DNA from: Gracilariopsis chorda
Lineage: Eukaryota; Rhodophyta; Florideophyceae; Gracilariales; Gracilariaceae
Assembly: GCA_003194525.1 (NCBI GenBank)
Contig: NBIV01000002.1
Location: 868,001-932,000, forward strand
Direction of reading: 5' to 3'
Length of the DNA: 64,000 nucleotides
The notes beneath the pieces are model-generated. The model ran no database searches. It had not been told where the DNA came from and saw only the letters and a program-made list of their open reading frames with translations. Below, piece by piece: positions 22,122 through 33,800 of this stretch; position 1 is the stretch's first letter, and every line of letters starts with the position of its first letter. Made by a program: the position numbers and the translations under genes.

Positions 22122-23204
22122 AAGGTTGAAGATTGATGAAAAGTAGTGGGACAAAAAAAGGGTGGAGAACCCAAAAGCAGAAAAGCAAGTAGTTTAATGC
22201 AAGGAATGAAGAACAGAAAACATATGATTACAGTTGTGGAGGGATGCAGAACTTATTGGCATCAAACAGCACTGAGTTTGCAATGGCCACAGGCATGGGA
22301 TGAATTGTGTTCATATTTCCGGGTATAAGCTGCAGTTCATGCAGGAGCATCACATGGACGTACCGTTGAACGCGCGACAATGTGTATTATAACCACCCAG
22401 CGCAGAAGAAATTGGATCGCACATCCAAAATCAAGCCACCCAATTTTTCCATGTCCTTTGTGAACGGTAGCTTCAAACGAGAGACGATTGGGTAACATTC
22501 TTCGAATTATGCAAATTTCTGCGAAAGAAAACTCGAAGTCGATACGATGCGGGAGCTGTCGTTCCAACACCTGTCCGTTCTCATCGATTCGAGCTACCTG
22601 CATGGTAAACTGATCAACTCGCATGACTGCAAACAGCTTTGACCACAGCAGGATGCAGCACGTTCCGAATGATCATAGCTGGTACACCAATTTTCACCTC
22701 CAATCTATGAGGAGGTACTCCAGTAGGTGCATACTGATATGCAAACTCGGTCACAAAATTATTGGTGACGCCGGACTCTGAGGTCTGTCTACCTTCAGTT
22801 TGTACCGTCGTAGCTGACGAAATAGCGAATTGTTCACCAAGAAACAGATCCAGCGCTTCCATATTATGTTCTTCGACCAACTGGTATGTGGATGCATGGC
22901 ACATTTTCCTGAGATCCACATCCTCTTTTCATCTTGTTCTGAGCCACTTCTACAGGAATTCGTAAGCGGTTTGCATCCCTTTGGTTGATCTGATTGGTAG
23001 TGGAGTGTTGTTGGACATGGTGCTGCGTGCAATGGAACTTAGCAGTGACGCGAATATCAGATCACTGGCTTGGCGTACTTTTTCGGTGAGATGCAGCACT
23101 TGAAACGGGCACAATGTCCACAGCTACCTCTTCCACCGGAACTCGTTGAGAATTTTTGTGTACACTCGTCTCACATTTCCACTCGGCTAGGCTTCCAGAT
23201 TCAC

Positions 23205-23866
23205 CTGCGTGTTAGAATTAGTTTTTATTTACCTTTCTTTGAGTATAGTTGGCTCTAGTATCAGTTATAACGTGCACAAACCAGCTAGTTTTATTGTACT
23301 CGATGTGCGGAAGAAACTGGTTACCCATTTGGCATGCCAAACTGGCCTCAAAGCCGAGTTGACACCTTCGTGACACCCTGTCAATATAATAAGACAACAT
23401 GTTCATGTCAAAGAAGTCTTGGTGGACCACGTGGACATATTGGCTCTAAAGTACACGTTTCCTACTACTCACAACGTTGACCGACACCTCACACGGTACA
23501 GCAGGGATCGAATGGTCATGGAAGATTCCCGAGGGAGTCGTGCCAAGTCATCACTGGCACCCTGGATTCTTGGCAGATCATCAAGACCTCGTCTGGTGAC
23601 AAGTCATCAGCATTGATGGAATTTGCCAAGTCATCAAACGACTAGATCTGGCACTGAACCTGGTAAACCAGTCGCGTACGGAGGCAAGCACGGACACCAA
23701 ACGTCATACCGTTTAACTCAGACGAATTCTCATCGACTAGTGGCACTGATAGAACTAGACTAGAAACTCTATATAAACCCCGATGGATGTTCCGAACTTC
23801 TAACTCGGATCATCACCATCGACTTCCAACCAATTGAACCACTGAACCTCTGTTCCTAACACTGCG
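23205..23866 (+). mobile_element. solo LTR with TSD CTGCG, inserted in the Helitron B helicase
   Basis: A 652-bp LTR (23210-23861) with ends TGTTAGAA...TTCCTAACA, typical of copia-like LTRs, flanked on both sides by CTGCG. A TATA box TATATAAA lies at 23770-23777 on the plus strand, so the LTR is probably plus-oriented. Three copies of AAGTCATCA (23545, 23601, 23628) lie upstream of it. Removing the LTR and one TSD rejoins the helicase reading (QLLPIVPQ followed by the region ending LHLTEKVR), which matches Helitron A. Confidence 0.85.
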
Positions 23867-26800
23867 GCACAATGGGAAGCAGCTGTGAGTAGTCGCCAGA
23901 TTGCACGATCGTGAAGCCCCAGGGGCGAGTTTTCCATTCCACTGCAGCGAAGATCTTTGGTTACCGCATCCATGAGTTCAAAAAGCTTTCCTGAAAGCAT
24001 GGAAGCCTCCTCCACGACGAGCAGTTGCATTTCGCAAAGCAGGTGCGCACGTTGAGATTGAGGACCATATATGAACCAAGTAGCTATGGTGGTGCTTGTG
24101 CTGTCCTTATCTGCTACCCCTCGTCTAAGCAAGCTTTGTAAAATTGGACCACCTTCGTACAAAGATGCTGCAATGCCCATTGTACCGTTCGTTTCGGCGA
24201 GCATTTCTTCTAAATTGGTGATATCGCGAAGGCAGTTGAGCATGTATGTCTTTCCAGTAGCTGCGGATCCCTGCACAAAGAACATTTTTCTTCGAATGCC
24301 TGTTGGCCTTTGAACCGCTAGCATTTGTTGAAATGCTGCAATGACGGTGCCATCGACTTGTACTTGAAGATTTCTTTACGTGGCGTACATTGGCTGCAAA
24401 GTTGACGCATTTCGCACCACACGCGCGTCTCGAGTGGTTGAAGCTCGATTTGTCTCACTTAATGCTGCACCGTCGTGCTATAGCTTCCTCAAGAAGAAGC
24501 CTTGATCGCAAAGCCGTCGTCCACCGTGCCAGTCTGAGATCTCCATTACGCGTCGATACATTTCTTCCTTTCTTTGCTGCTTGTAGCCTGTATATATGTC
24601 ACTGGATAGCGCCTCCCAGTTCTCAACGGCCACTTTGTCTGCATCTGCACTTTGCTCAAAAAGCGTGACAACCATGCGTAGCGTGCTGTATATCTGCACT
24701 GGTTCTTGGGAAGTAATATCAAACTCGGTTCCGTCTGCGAGCAGTCCGCTTGCAGTCGCCATTTCACGATATGTGTCACACTCCTTTCCATTGAAAGTCC
24801 TTGCGCCTTCATAAGAGCTCGAGAGGTGATTAATGAGCAGTAAGCGAAGATCAAACAGCTCAATGTCGGACGGTGACAGACCTCTGATCATTGCAACGCA
24901 CTGCACGTCTTCCATGCGGTGAACCACGTACATGAGCAGATGTCAGTCGTATGTGGGCACCTGAGTGCTATCTCCGTCTTGTTGATTAAGCAGAAGTGTA
25001 GGAAGCCTGCGATATAAACGCACGTTTTCAAAGTACGAAAGGTAGTCGAGGTTCGCGTATGCTTCGGGCCTTGCTAAGTATCTCTCCAACGTAAGCGGCT
25101 GCGATGCGGAATGGATCTGATTTGAACTTCCCACCAAAAACGTTCGCTCTCCTTCCAAGCGAATTGCTAGTCGCTGTACTTTAGGTATGATGCGCACAAG
25201 ACGAAACTCAAAAAGTCTCCAAGCTGGGTGGAAAGCGCCCACTACACGCTCACACATGTATGCACGAATGTCTTTCTGCACCTGCACCTCTTGTTGCTGC
25301 TCGTTCTTCGTGCATGTATCATTAGCGCCACTCACATTGAGCACCATTACCTGAGCTTTGGACTTCTTGAACTCGTACTTCATCAAATAGGTCATTGCTC
25401 CCCGTCCTGGCGTGCGTTATAAGTTTATATCGAAGCGGTATAACTTGATTGCAGCTAGATTGTAAGCCAAACTCTTGAGGTATTCTGCCCTTCTTCTGCG
25501 GTAGATCACGCGATATGTGGCTTTTCAAATTTATGTCTCCCGCACAATCACGTTACTGTTTTATCCAAACTTGCACCGGCCAGCGTGACTCCGGCATTAG
25601 AAGGAGTGGCGACGCCTGTGCATGGAACGAATAAGGCCACAAAATGCGTCGTTTTCACTGGGAGGGGGCACGTCTGCACGAATCTGGTGGTCGATGACAT
25701 CAACGTATTCAATCACGCCTTCTACGAGCCACACGAGGATTTGGTGATGAGGAACATTGCATTCTTGAAACTAAATAATTGATGGACGCCCTGAGCACTT
25801 CATTTAAATGATGTGCTCCGAGTTCTTCTCAAAGTTTTTCATGAACTCATTGGCGTACTGGTTATGCACCCTTGCAATCAGATCAAATCGGTCAAATGGT
25901 AGAGAGCTGTTACTCTGCGGTATAAACGCGGAACGATTGCTGGTGTCCATACCAAGGCACTGTATGTCCTCTCGTCAGATGTTCATGGTGATTGTCATGA
26001 ATAGAGAGGGAAATTCTCTCCGCGCCACGAATGCCTGTACATCCATTCACTTGTTCTTCCAGTACGCTGCTGAGTGGAATAAGTCATCGGGTAAAAAAAA
26101 TACGTCCCATTTGTGCGAGTTGCGATGATCACACTTTGTCATTTTTCTGCTGTGGTTGCTGGATATCCTTCTTTTGTACAATGCGCACCTGTTGTTCTCT
26201 CTCTAGAAACCGCAGTCTCATTTCCTCAGAGTTTGTGGTGGTGCAAAGCATCCTCAAGTGCATAAATGGTCTACTGTTCAGAGAGATTTTGTCTGAGTAC
26301 AGACATCGCGTCTCGTTCTCGGCCCAAGTGAGCTTTTGGAGCTTTTATTAACTAACGCTGAGACCCGAATTTTGCTGTGTGGCTTCTTTGAATCCATATA
26401 GAGGCCTCTGTAAAACAGTTCGTGCTGATCGCCATAAGTGTAGAGGAGAGGGAAAGTTCCTTTCTCGGCAAGTTTGAATATCGGTTTTAAAAGTCGGTAC
26501 AGCACTTCCACATTGTTTGCAGCATTTGCAGTAGCCCCATGTCCTGCAGCAGCAGCAGCAGCAGCAGCTGTCACTACGGGGTGCTCTTCTGTTACGTTTC
26601 CTTCTACCAAGCGCGGTACTTGAGACTCCACTCAATATAGACCAGTCGGATCCACGATGAGCGTTTTCGTCATGGTCGGGCCCCCACCCGGGACATCTTC
26701 AGGGAGAGGAAATGCACTGGCATGAGGAGCAGTGACTGTGGTATGTCTGGTTCCTTCGTATCCAGGTACTACTACTCCTTGTTCTGCTGCTTGCACGCTG

Positions 26801-27539
26801 ATGTCCACGGCAGTTTCCAAATTCTGTTGTTGTTGTTGCGTGCTTAGCATGGATCGGTACCACTCACGCACAAAGTTTTGGCTTGGGCTGGATAACATCG
26901 TACGACTTACGCACGATGTCTTTTACGTTGATTTCTGGTATGAACGAACGCAGATTAGCATGTGCATAGTGCGATGGGTCCAACGAAGGGGGACCAGTAC
27001 CCGACAGAAAGCTGTAGCGCGTGTTGCTCTGGTTCTGCGTGGGCAGAGCCAGAAATTGGTTGCTCTCAAGTCTGAGAAAGGAGGGACCACCTCTCGTCAG
27101 ATACGAAATGTCCATGAATGCTTGCGTTAACGCGAAGAGCATATTCAATTTTAGTAAATGGATTTGAAAGACTCCCAGACTATAAACACTGCGAACCAAC
27201 TCACTGCCATGACTTCTGCGGAATGTGACGCTCCATTATGACGTTATTTTCATTCCGCCGCACACTCCAGTGGACAGTAAAACACAACGGCAATACTTGC
27301 AGCTATGAATTTTCAATGTCAGGTCTGGGTACTTGCAGAAAGAGAGCGTTTGTGAGTGTTTGCCGCATCTTCTGCATCACCTTTGAATTGCAGTGGGAAG
27401 CGTCTCAAACTCTGGCACATTTGCACGGATGGCTGGATCATTCCTCGACTTAGCTGCCATGGGATCCCATGCATAGTACAAGCGATAAAGTTTTAGATCA
27501 GAACGCCCAGCACAGAGCATGACCGTCGTATCAAGCTGT

Positions 27540-27850
27540 TCCTGTGGCTGATGCTGCGACTGTTGTGAAGGAGCCAGTTTGATCTCATTCCCTTCCACCT
27601 CTATCGGAATGGCCATCTGTTGTTCTTCCTGTTCAGCTTGTGGCAGCGCAGGCTGCGGCAGCGGGTGTTAGGGAGCAGGGGTGATCTCATCCTCTTCCAA
27701 TTTCATCGGGACGGGCATATGTTTTTCCTCTTGTTCAGCTTGTGGCAGAGCGGGCTGCTACGGCGGAGGTGGCTGTGAGGGAGCAGAGCTGATCTCATCC
27801 TCTTCCACTTCCATTCCAACGGGTATCTGTTCTGCAGTCATGAGTGGGAG
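27540..27850 (-). repeat. imperfect coding tandem repeats in the Helitron B N-terminus
   Basis: About three copies of a roughly 100-bp unit encode variants of PALPQAEQEE...MPVPMKLEEDEI. The units differ by substitutions and one creates an in-frame stop near 27670. Confidence 0.65.
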
Positions 27851-28300
27851 GGGGCGAAGCATCGGAGGAGAAGGAATGTGACTTGGAAGGCCTCTCACAA
27901 ACTCCAGAAATCTAGGTATTAGGCACGATGTTGGTAGATCTGTGACAACGGACCCAGTGGCTCCAGTGGTGCTTGTGATATCTGCAGCTGCAACCGAAGT
28001 AGGTACAGGAATAATTTCATCTTCTTCGAGCACTGGAAAAATAGGTCCTTGAACGTGCGCTCCGCTCTCTTTTACCCCAACCTCCTCTGGAGCTGTAGAC
28101 GCTGCTACTTGTCGGGGTTTCCCAGCTCCTGCCCGTGCTCCACCACTGTCGACGAGAAAAACACCAGCGTTCTCCCTTGCACCGCCTGCGTTCAACCTGG
28201 CCCCTCCATAATTGTCTCTGGAACCTCCCGAGTTTGCTCTGGCATCATTAGAGTTTGAGCGAGCTCCACTAGAGCTCGTACGTGGACCTCCTTGCCTCAT

Positions 28301-28664
28301 GTTAATTTACAAAAAAAGAAATAATCAATTCTCTTTTTTAAACCGCTAGAACATTTTGCAGGGTTCCAAAATAATTTCCAATTTAACAAAAAGTTGAAAT
28401 TGAAGAAATGGTTGCCGTTTGTTGCTTTGCACCCACTGGGCCTAGTTCCATGAGCAATTTAAAAACTTACTGCAAGACTTATATTTACCCAATGCAGTCG
28501 TGCGCAGCACAGGGACTTTCGACACACTCTTATTGGATTATGAAGGGCGGAGTGTGCCCAGCTGGTTTTCAAGCCGTTTGATATTTAGCTCGAGTCCGGT
28601 TGTAAGGATTGCTCTGCCTTTACTCACACACCGAAATGTGCTTTCCGTCCCCAAGTAGTACGAG
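28301..28664. other. gap between Helitron B and the small two-exon gene
   Basis: No gene seen. It should contain the Helitron B 5' end and the promoter of the gene starting at 28665. Confidence 0.4.
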
Positions 28665-29269
28665 ATGGCGGCCGCCCCGGCCCCTGCACAGCAAGCTGGT
28701 ATTAGATTCGGAAAACCCTCAGACTTCCTGATCGCCACCAAACGGTCAGTATACCACAGACGAGCACCTGACCTTTCCTAGATCCGTAGTATTCAGTGAG
28801 TTTCTAGTGTGGTGACCTGCCCACGAGCTTGGCATTTGCCTAGGTCCCAGCCCAGAAACAGTGCGCAAAGTGGGAAAATGTTCGGACACTGCGCTATTCT
28901 TCATGCCTGAATCGGATTCAAAATAGTGGTTAGGATCAGCAAGGGAGATAATGTTTGCACTGCGCCAGTGCATAATATATGCTCTGTGCATTTTGCTGCA
29001 CTTGCGCAGTCCAAAAAGCCAGCCACGTGTCGCACAAAAGCCGTTGTGAGCGAGTGCTGCTCACAACTCTCTTCTCCGTGAAATACAGGGCACTGCAGAA
29101 GCGACAATCTACATTCATGAGAACGAGGTCTATATACGAGGTTTGTCGACAATACCTCAGTCAAACAATCGGCAGGCAACGCTTTGGCTCCGGCGCTGGG
29201 CTTCAGAACGCCGCCTTCTATCTGTTTCTGCCTCTATGTCTCGTGACTCTTGCACAACTCTCTGATTAG
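28665..29269 (+). CDS. small membrane protein, two exons, 86 residues (predicted)
   Basis: Exon 1 (28665-28744) starts MAAAPAPAQQAGIRFGKPSD and ends at a GTCAGT donor within an Arg codon. Exon 2 (29089-29269) follows a pyrimidine-rich acceptor ending AAATACAG and keeps the frame (ALQKRQSTFMRTRS...). The C-terminus has one hydrophobic segment, NAAFYLFLPLCLVTLAQL, fitting a single membrane span. The protein is basic before it, as in small mitochondrial inner-membrane subunits, but I recognise no family. The splice model is mine; the 344-bp intron is longer than the one in gatC. The start at 28665 follows a purine-rich context (ACGAGATGG). Confidence 0.5.
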
Positions 29270-29437
29270 AGCCCCGCCGATCGCCTTGAGCCAAAGAGGG
29301 TTTCTATTGCCTTACAGGATGACCGAGACCACGACCGTTTGCCTGACGGTTTTTGCAATTAACTAGGGTCTTTGGCGCTTGTGCTGAAGCAGTTGCTGCG
29401 CGGTTAGTCTCACGATTGGCAGCATTCTGCCTCGTAG

Positions 29438-29674
29438 ATGCCCTGTCTCTTCATCTTCTTGCCCGCTACGTATCGGCTACTCACCTTGCCTCAAGCTGCT
29501 CTCCAGTTTCATTATCTCTTCACGCGGACTCTCGGTTTCTATCAAGGGCTTTTCTCTCAGCGCTTTGCTCGTATGATTCCATCGGACGTCTTGCAGCAGT
29601 ACTTTAACAGTTCTGCTCACTACTACACGGCGGAAATACTGGGCCGACCACAAGGCATTAAAAAAGAAAAATGA
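29438..29674 (+). CDS. possible small gene or exon, unrecognised
   Basis: The frame ending at 29674 has a protein-like C-terminal half (FHYLFTRTLGFYQGLFSQRF, then IPSDVLQQYFNSSAHYYTAE). The N-terminal part in this frame is weaker. A CAG acceptor before TTTCATTATC (about 29508) suggests the good part could be an exon whose 5' partner lies upstream, perhaps in the overlapping frame around 29360-29470. No family recognised. Low confidence in both start and structure. Confidence 0.3.
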   Translation: MPCLFIFLPATYRLLTLPQAALQFHYLFTRTLGFYQGLFSQRFARMIPSDVLQQYFNSSAHYYTAEILGRPQGIKKEK

Positions 29675-30861
29675 GTACACTGCAAAGACAAATGAAACTC
29701 CAAGAACACCCATAGCAGTTTAAAAAAGAGAAGAATATTTGGTACCCGCAAACCTCACTTAAGGCTACCAAATCTTTTTAAGAACCTATTACCAACGTTC
29801 GTTTTTGATGTTTGAAAGGAAAATGAAACAAATTGACCACCAAAATAGCCTCTTTTGAGAACCAAACTGTATAGAATAAAACAAAAACCGTGGCTAGAAC
29901 GTTGAACAGGACTGCAACATTTATAATTCTAGTTTTGTTCGGCACTTTAGTGCTACACGTATTTTAGTTCGTAAACCGTGTATCTTGACCAATTTTTTCA
30001 GATCCAGAGAAAGCTGCTGTTGCTCGACTCGCACCTGTGGTCGCCTTTCTAGACTCTTCAAAGACTAATCCTTCAGCGCAATAGAAATTGTGTAGAGAAA
30101 TATTGTACCTTACGTGAAAGTCGCTCATAAATAGCTGCTGAACAAATTAAATCTGGATGGAAAACGCGTTATTCGGAGAGCAAGATACACCTAACAGATC
30201 CCTCCAGTACGGCCAGCGTACCTTTCTCAGACGTCCTGACTCGCCCAGAGCGCTAGAACCCACACCCGTAATTTAACCACAGCGAAAGAGAACGCGAGCG
30301 CTCAGTGGGCGAGGGCATTGCAGGCTTTTGTATAGCGTGCAATGCCATTGGTGCACATGAACGTTGAAAAATACTAATTAGAACCGTCATGTGCACTCCA
30401 CTGCAACGGTCGGTTACTGTAGTGAAACGGGTGGGCTACTGTGGCGTGCAAAGGGCGCCTGGTGGAAACGTGTCGCATTATGCGGCACAAGATGCCTCTT
30501 GGAGCGCATAAAGTTACACGTTTCCACTTGGCGGCCTCCTTGCCGAGTTCCCAGCCAATGACTGGCCGTAGAGCATCACACAGACAGACAGACAGACAAT
30601 CATTGTCTTTAGTATAGTGCGCCGGTGAGGAGAGAGGAAGAGAGGATAGTGGTGGTTTCTCGGCTTACCTGTTTCCCTTTGAACTTCGAAGTCTCCGTTA
30701 CCTGCAACCTCAACCCATGGCATTCCTGCTTTCGTGAACCAGATGTGCCGCCCCGGACAAACCGGAACCAAATGTCTTTCGCAGATCAGTCTGGGATCCA
30801 TACACATTCTCGCCACAGTGCATGCCACATTCTCTTGTTTCTTGGAAACCCATGAGCAACA
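29675..30861. other. kinase upstream region
   Basis: About 1.2 kb without a supported gene. It includes a short CAGA microsatellite (30579-30598). It should contain the kinase promoter and leader; an out-of-frame ATG lies at 30852, ten bases before the chosen start. Confidence 0.5.
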
Positions 30862-33800
30862 ATGAACGGCGCAAGAAAGAGATTCACTCGCGTCCACGAC
30901 TTCTACATCTTAGAAACCTTGGGTGTGGGTGCTTTCGCTAAAGTGCGGCTTGCTATTCACTGCGTAACACAGGAGCCTTATGCCTGCAAGATTCTTGACA
31001 AGAGCTTCATTCGGCAACGCGAGCAGAACCGACAAGTCAGGAATGAGATAGACGCGTTAGAGCGTCTGAACCATCCCAACATCGTTCGTCTCGTTGACGT
31101 CATAAACACTTCAAAGCGCGTATATATAATCATGGAACTCGTGTCCGGCGGGGAGCTATTCGACGTCATCACGAAACAAAGGAGACTCACGGAGCCGCAA
31201 GCTCGTTTTTATTTCCATCAGCTCGTCGAGGGCCTGCACTACTGTCATAAACGCGGCGTATTTCATCGAGATCTGAAGCTGGAAAACATTCTGCTCAGCA
31301 CTACTGGTGTCCTCAAAATAACAGACTTCGGCCTCTCGCAGCTCTTGGTTGGGCCTTTTGACGGCACTGAGTCATTCAACTCCACTGTGTTGTTCAGCAC
31401 TCAATGCGGAAGCCCATATTACATTGCGCCGGAAGTTGTTGTTGTGAAGGGCAAGGGTTACTCTGGTGCCAAGGCCGATGCGTGGGCGTGCGGCATCATT
31501 CTGTATGTGCTTGCTGCAGGATGCCTACCATTCCAAGCGTTTTTGAATTCAGGGAACAACGCCTTCATGTTCCACCTGGTCGTAAAGGGTGGAATGAACT
31601 ACCCAGAATCCTTCTCAGAAGAACTTAAAGATCTCATCGGTCACTTGTTGGAACTGGACCCAGACCACAGATATGCCATGCCAGCGATAATGAAGCATCC
31701 CTGGTTCAATGGTCCCTGCCAAGACCCAGGTCGACACCGCTCGGACATAATTAAATCGCAGGTACCGCAAATAGTAGCGGCGAGGTTAGGTTCAGTCCCA
31801 ATCAATGCATCCCAAGCCACAAGACCACCTGAGGCCAACGACACAGTCCCCGATGCTGTTATGGAGACCGATGACAGTCTTAACTTGGGAAAGCGCGTTG
31901 ATTCCTTCGAAGGAACTGCCCCAGCAGCACTGCTTCCCATGGCTTCAGGATACAGTGATGCATATGAAACCGACGCAACTTTGAATGAGTTCAGGCAGGA
32001 AGAAAACTACTTACTGCGTGCGACAGAGGTCCAGGCAGCGACCATCGCGGAGAATCAACTCGCTGAAGCATACATCGCGCAGCATGGATTGCCTGTGACG
32101 TACAGTTCCCAAGACCCTTCACTGCCGCCGTACGCTGTAGAAGTTCCGCAGTGCCCGGTCCCTCCCCAAACGTATGCCGTGGAACAAAGGCAGTTTGACA
32201 CGGGAAATACTCAAGTGGCATATTACTATGATCCAGGATTGCCGTACACGGCACCTGTTCACCAGAATGTCGAAACAGCGAAGGCTGCTCCCAAGCCCAA
32301 TATTGATCTACCCTCTTACGACGCAGATGATTCCATTGTACATAATTGGAATGTTCTTCCTAGTGATTATGAAGTAGGAGAACACACCCATCTCCTTTCA
32401 CTCGATACCAGTGCAGTGCAGAACGATGATGACCAATTACGTCGGGTGCGTTCAGTAGGAGATATGAAGTCTCAAAAAGGAAAACGAGGAGCTCAAATTA
32501 GGAGAACTAGGTCCGCCCCTGCCATGAAACCATACTCAAAGTTTCCAACCAATGCCCGGCCGTTCCGATTGCTAAGCCTTGAGTCTAAGAGGGGCACAGT
32601 TCGCTTGCAGCTGTGGGAGCTTTCGATAAATCAATGGCGGTCGGAATGTGTTCCCATATCTGACGAACAACGTACACAAAAAGTCCGAGAAATCTCAGCC
32701 AGTGTGAAAGCCAAGGGCGATAAAGTCGATGAGCCTAGAAGTGCGTGCAAGCCTAGACGGTCCTCATCGGGGCAAGTCGTGCGTTTTGATTTGGAACCAA
32801 CAGATCATGGAGTTCATGGGTATGATTCTCAAATACCTCGTGACGGTAAACCAGATGAAACTAGAGATCTCCGTCAACGAGAGAAAAAGAAGTCTCATGT
32901 TCGCTGGTCAAATGAGGAAAACACTTGCGCCGTATCAAATCCTGAGGATCCCGATACAGTCGACCGAAAGAGAGACAAAGAAATGAACGGTAGGAAAAGC
33001 TGGGTGTCCCATTGCCGAAGCAATGACTATCAATTGGTTGACAATTACGTCGAATTTGGTCTTCCGGCGGATGAGCTAGCACGAGCATGGGATAGAATTG
33101 ACCTTTTTGATGACACTGAGAAAGACTCACTAGGTCCTATTCGAGCTCTAATATCATCTACTCGTTATTCTTCTCAGAATACTGCCCCATCAAATGGTGC
33201 GACCCATGTGAGACCATCTGGCGCTTCCGCAAGCACGTTCAGTCCCGGGGAAGGTGACGTTACAGCTCACATTAGTGATCAATGCCATTCCGATGATATA
33301 ATTAGAGCAGGCGGTTCAAAACAGTCTGTTGGATCACCACATAACGGGTCATCTTCAACTCCTCAACGTTCGGTGATGGACAGCACTCGGTCTGAAGAAA
33401 TAGAGCCTGGTAGAGCCCCAGTTGTGGTTGGAAGAACACCTTCCGGCAGATATATTCTCAAGTCATCATCCCGATGTTCTGCACGCCGTGCAAGAGGAGC
33501 AACGAGATTTCTGAGCGGCAATTCGGTTGATACTGCTTTCCATGACCTTTCCGCGGACCTCGCGCCTGACCCAAGGTGGGTAGCTGGATCTGCTCCGGTC
33601 TACCCCAACAACTCAGAGCGAATCCCTATTCAAATCAATGAGGATGTCGAGAACAGCCACCTGCTCGCTGATCCGTCCCAGTACGAACTACCCGGACCTC
33701 AAACTGAGTTTCCTAGTTTTAATCCATTCATATCACTGTTACCAAGGGGAATGACTTACAAAAACCTCTTGGCTATGTTCAAGTCCAGACTAAGGCCCCG

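Larger units (their letters stand above)
22088..28300 (-). mobile_element. Helitron B, degenerate, interrupted by a solo LTR
   Basis: A second minus-strand Helitron related to Helitron A by its Rep-helicase remnants in the same order, from an N-terminal Gly/Ala/Arg- and Pro-rich region (28300) to the last helicase motifs (22337). It is broken into many short frames and by a 652-bp solo LTR. Ends are approximate: the left is set at the GC-rich block shared with Helitron A, the right at the first Met of the coding region. Confidence 0.75.
22337..28300 (-). pseudogene. Helitron B Rep-helicase
   Basis: Fragments match Helitron A in order. N-terminal part (28300-27377) with Gly/Ala/Arg repeats, then acidic/Pro repeats and TTVMLCAGR, matching RTVMQLAGR of A. 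Next MDISYLTRGGPSFLRL (27130-27030), and a Rep core in which the HUH motif reads PHHQILVWL (about 25735-25757): the second His is Gln. Then MTYLMKYEFKKSKAQ (25395-25350), a Walker A GSAATGKT (24247-24270) and Walker B LLVVEEAS. After the solo LTR the helicase resumes and ends near 22337. Numerous stops and frameshifts; inactive and older than Helitron A. Confidence 0.8.

Noticed and set aside
30514..30897. 127-residue minus-strand ORF overlapping the kinase start
   Set aside because: Overlaps the start of a strong kinase gene on the other strand and shows no domain.
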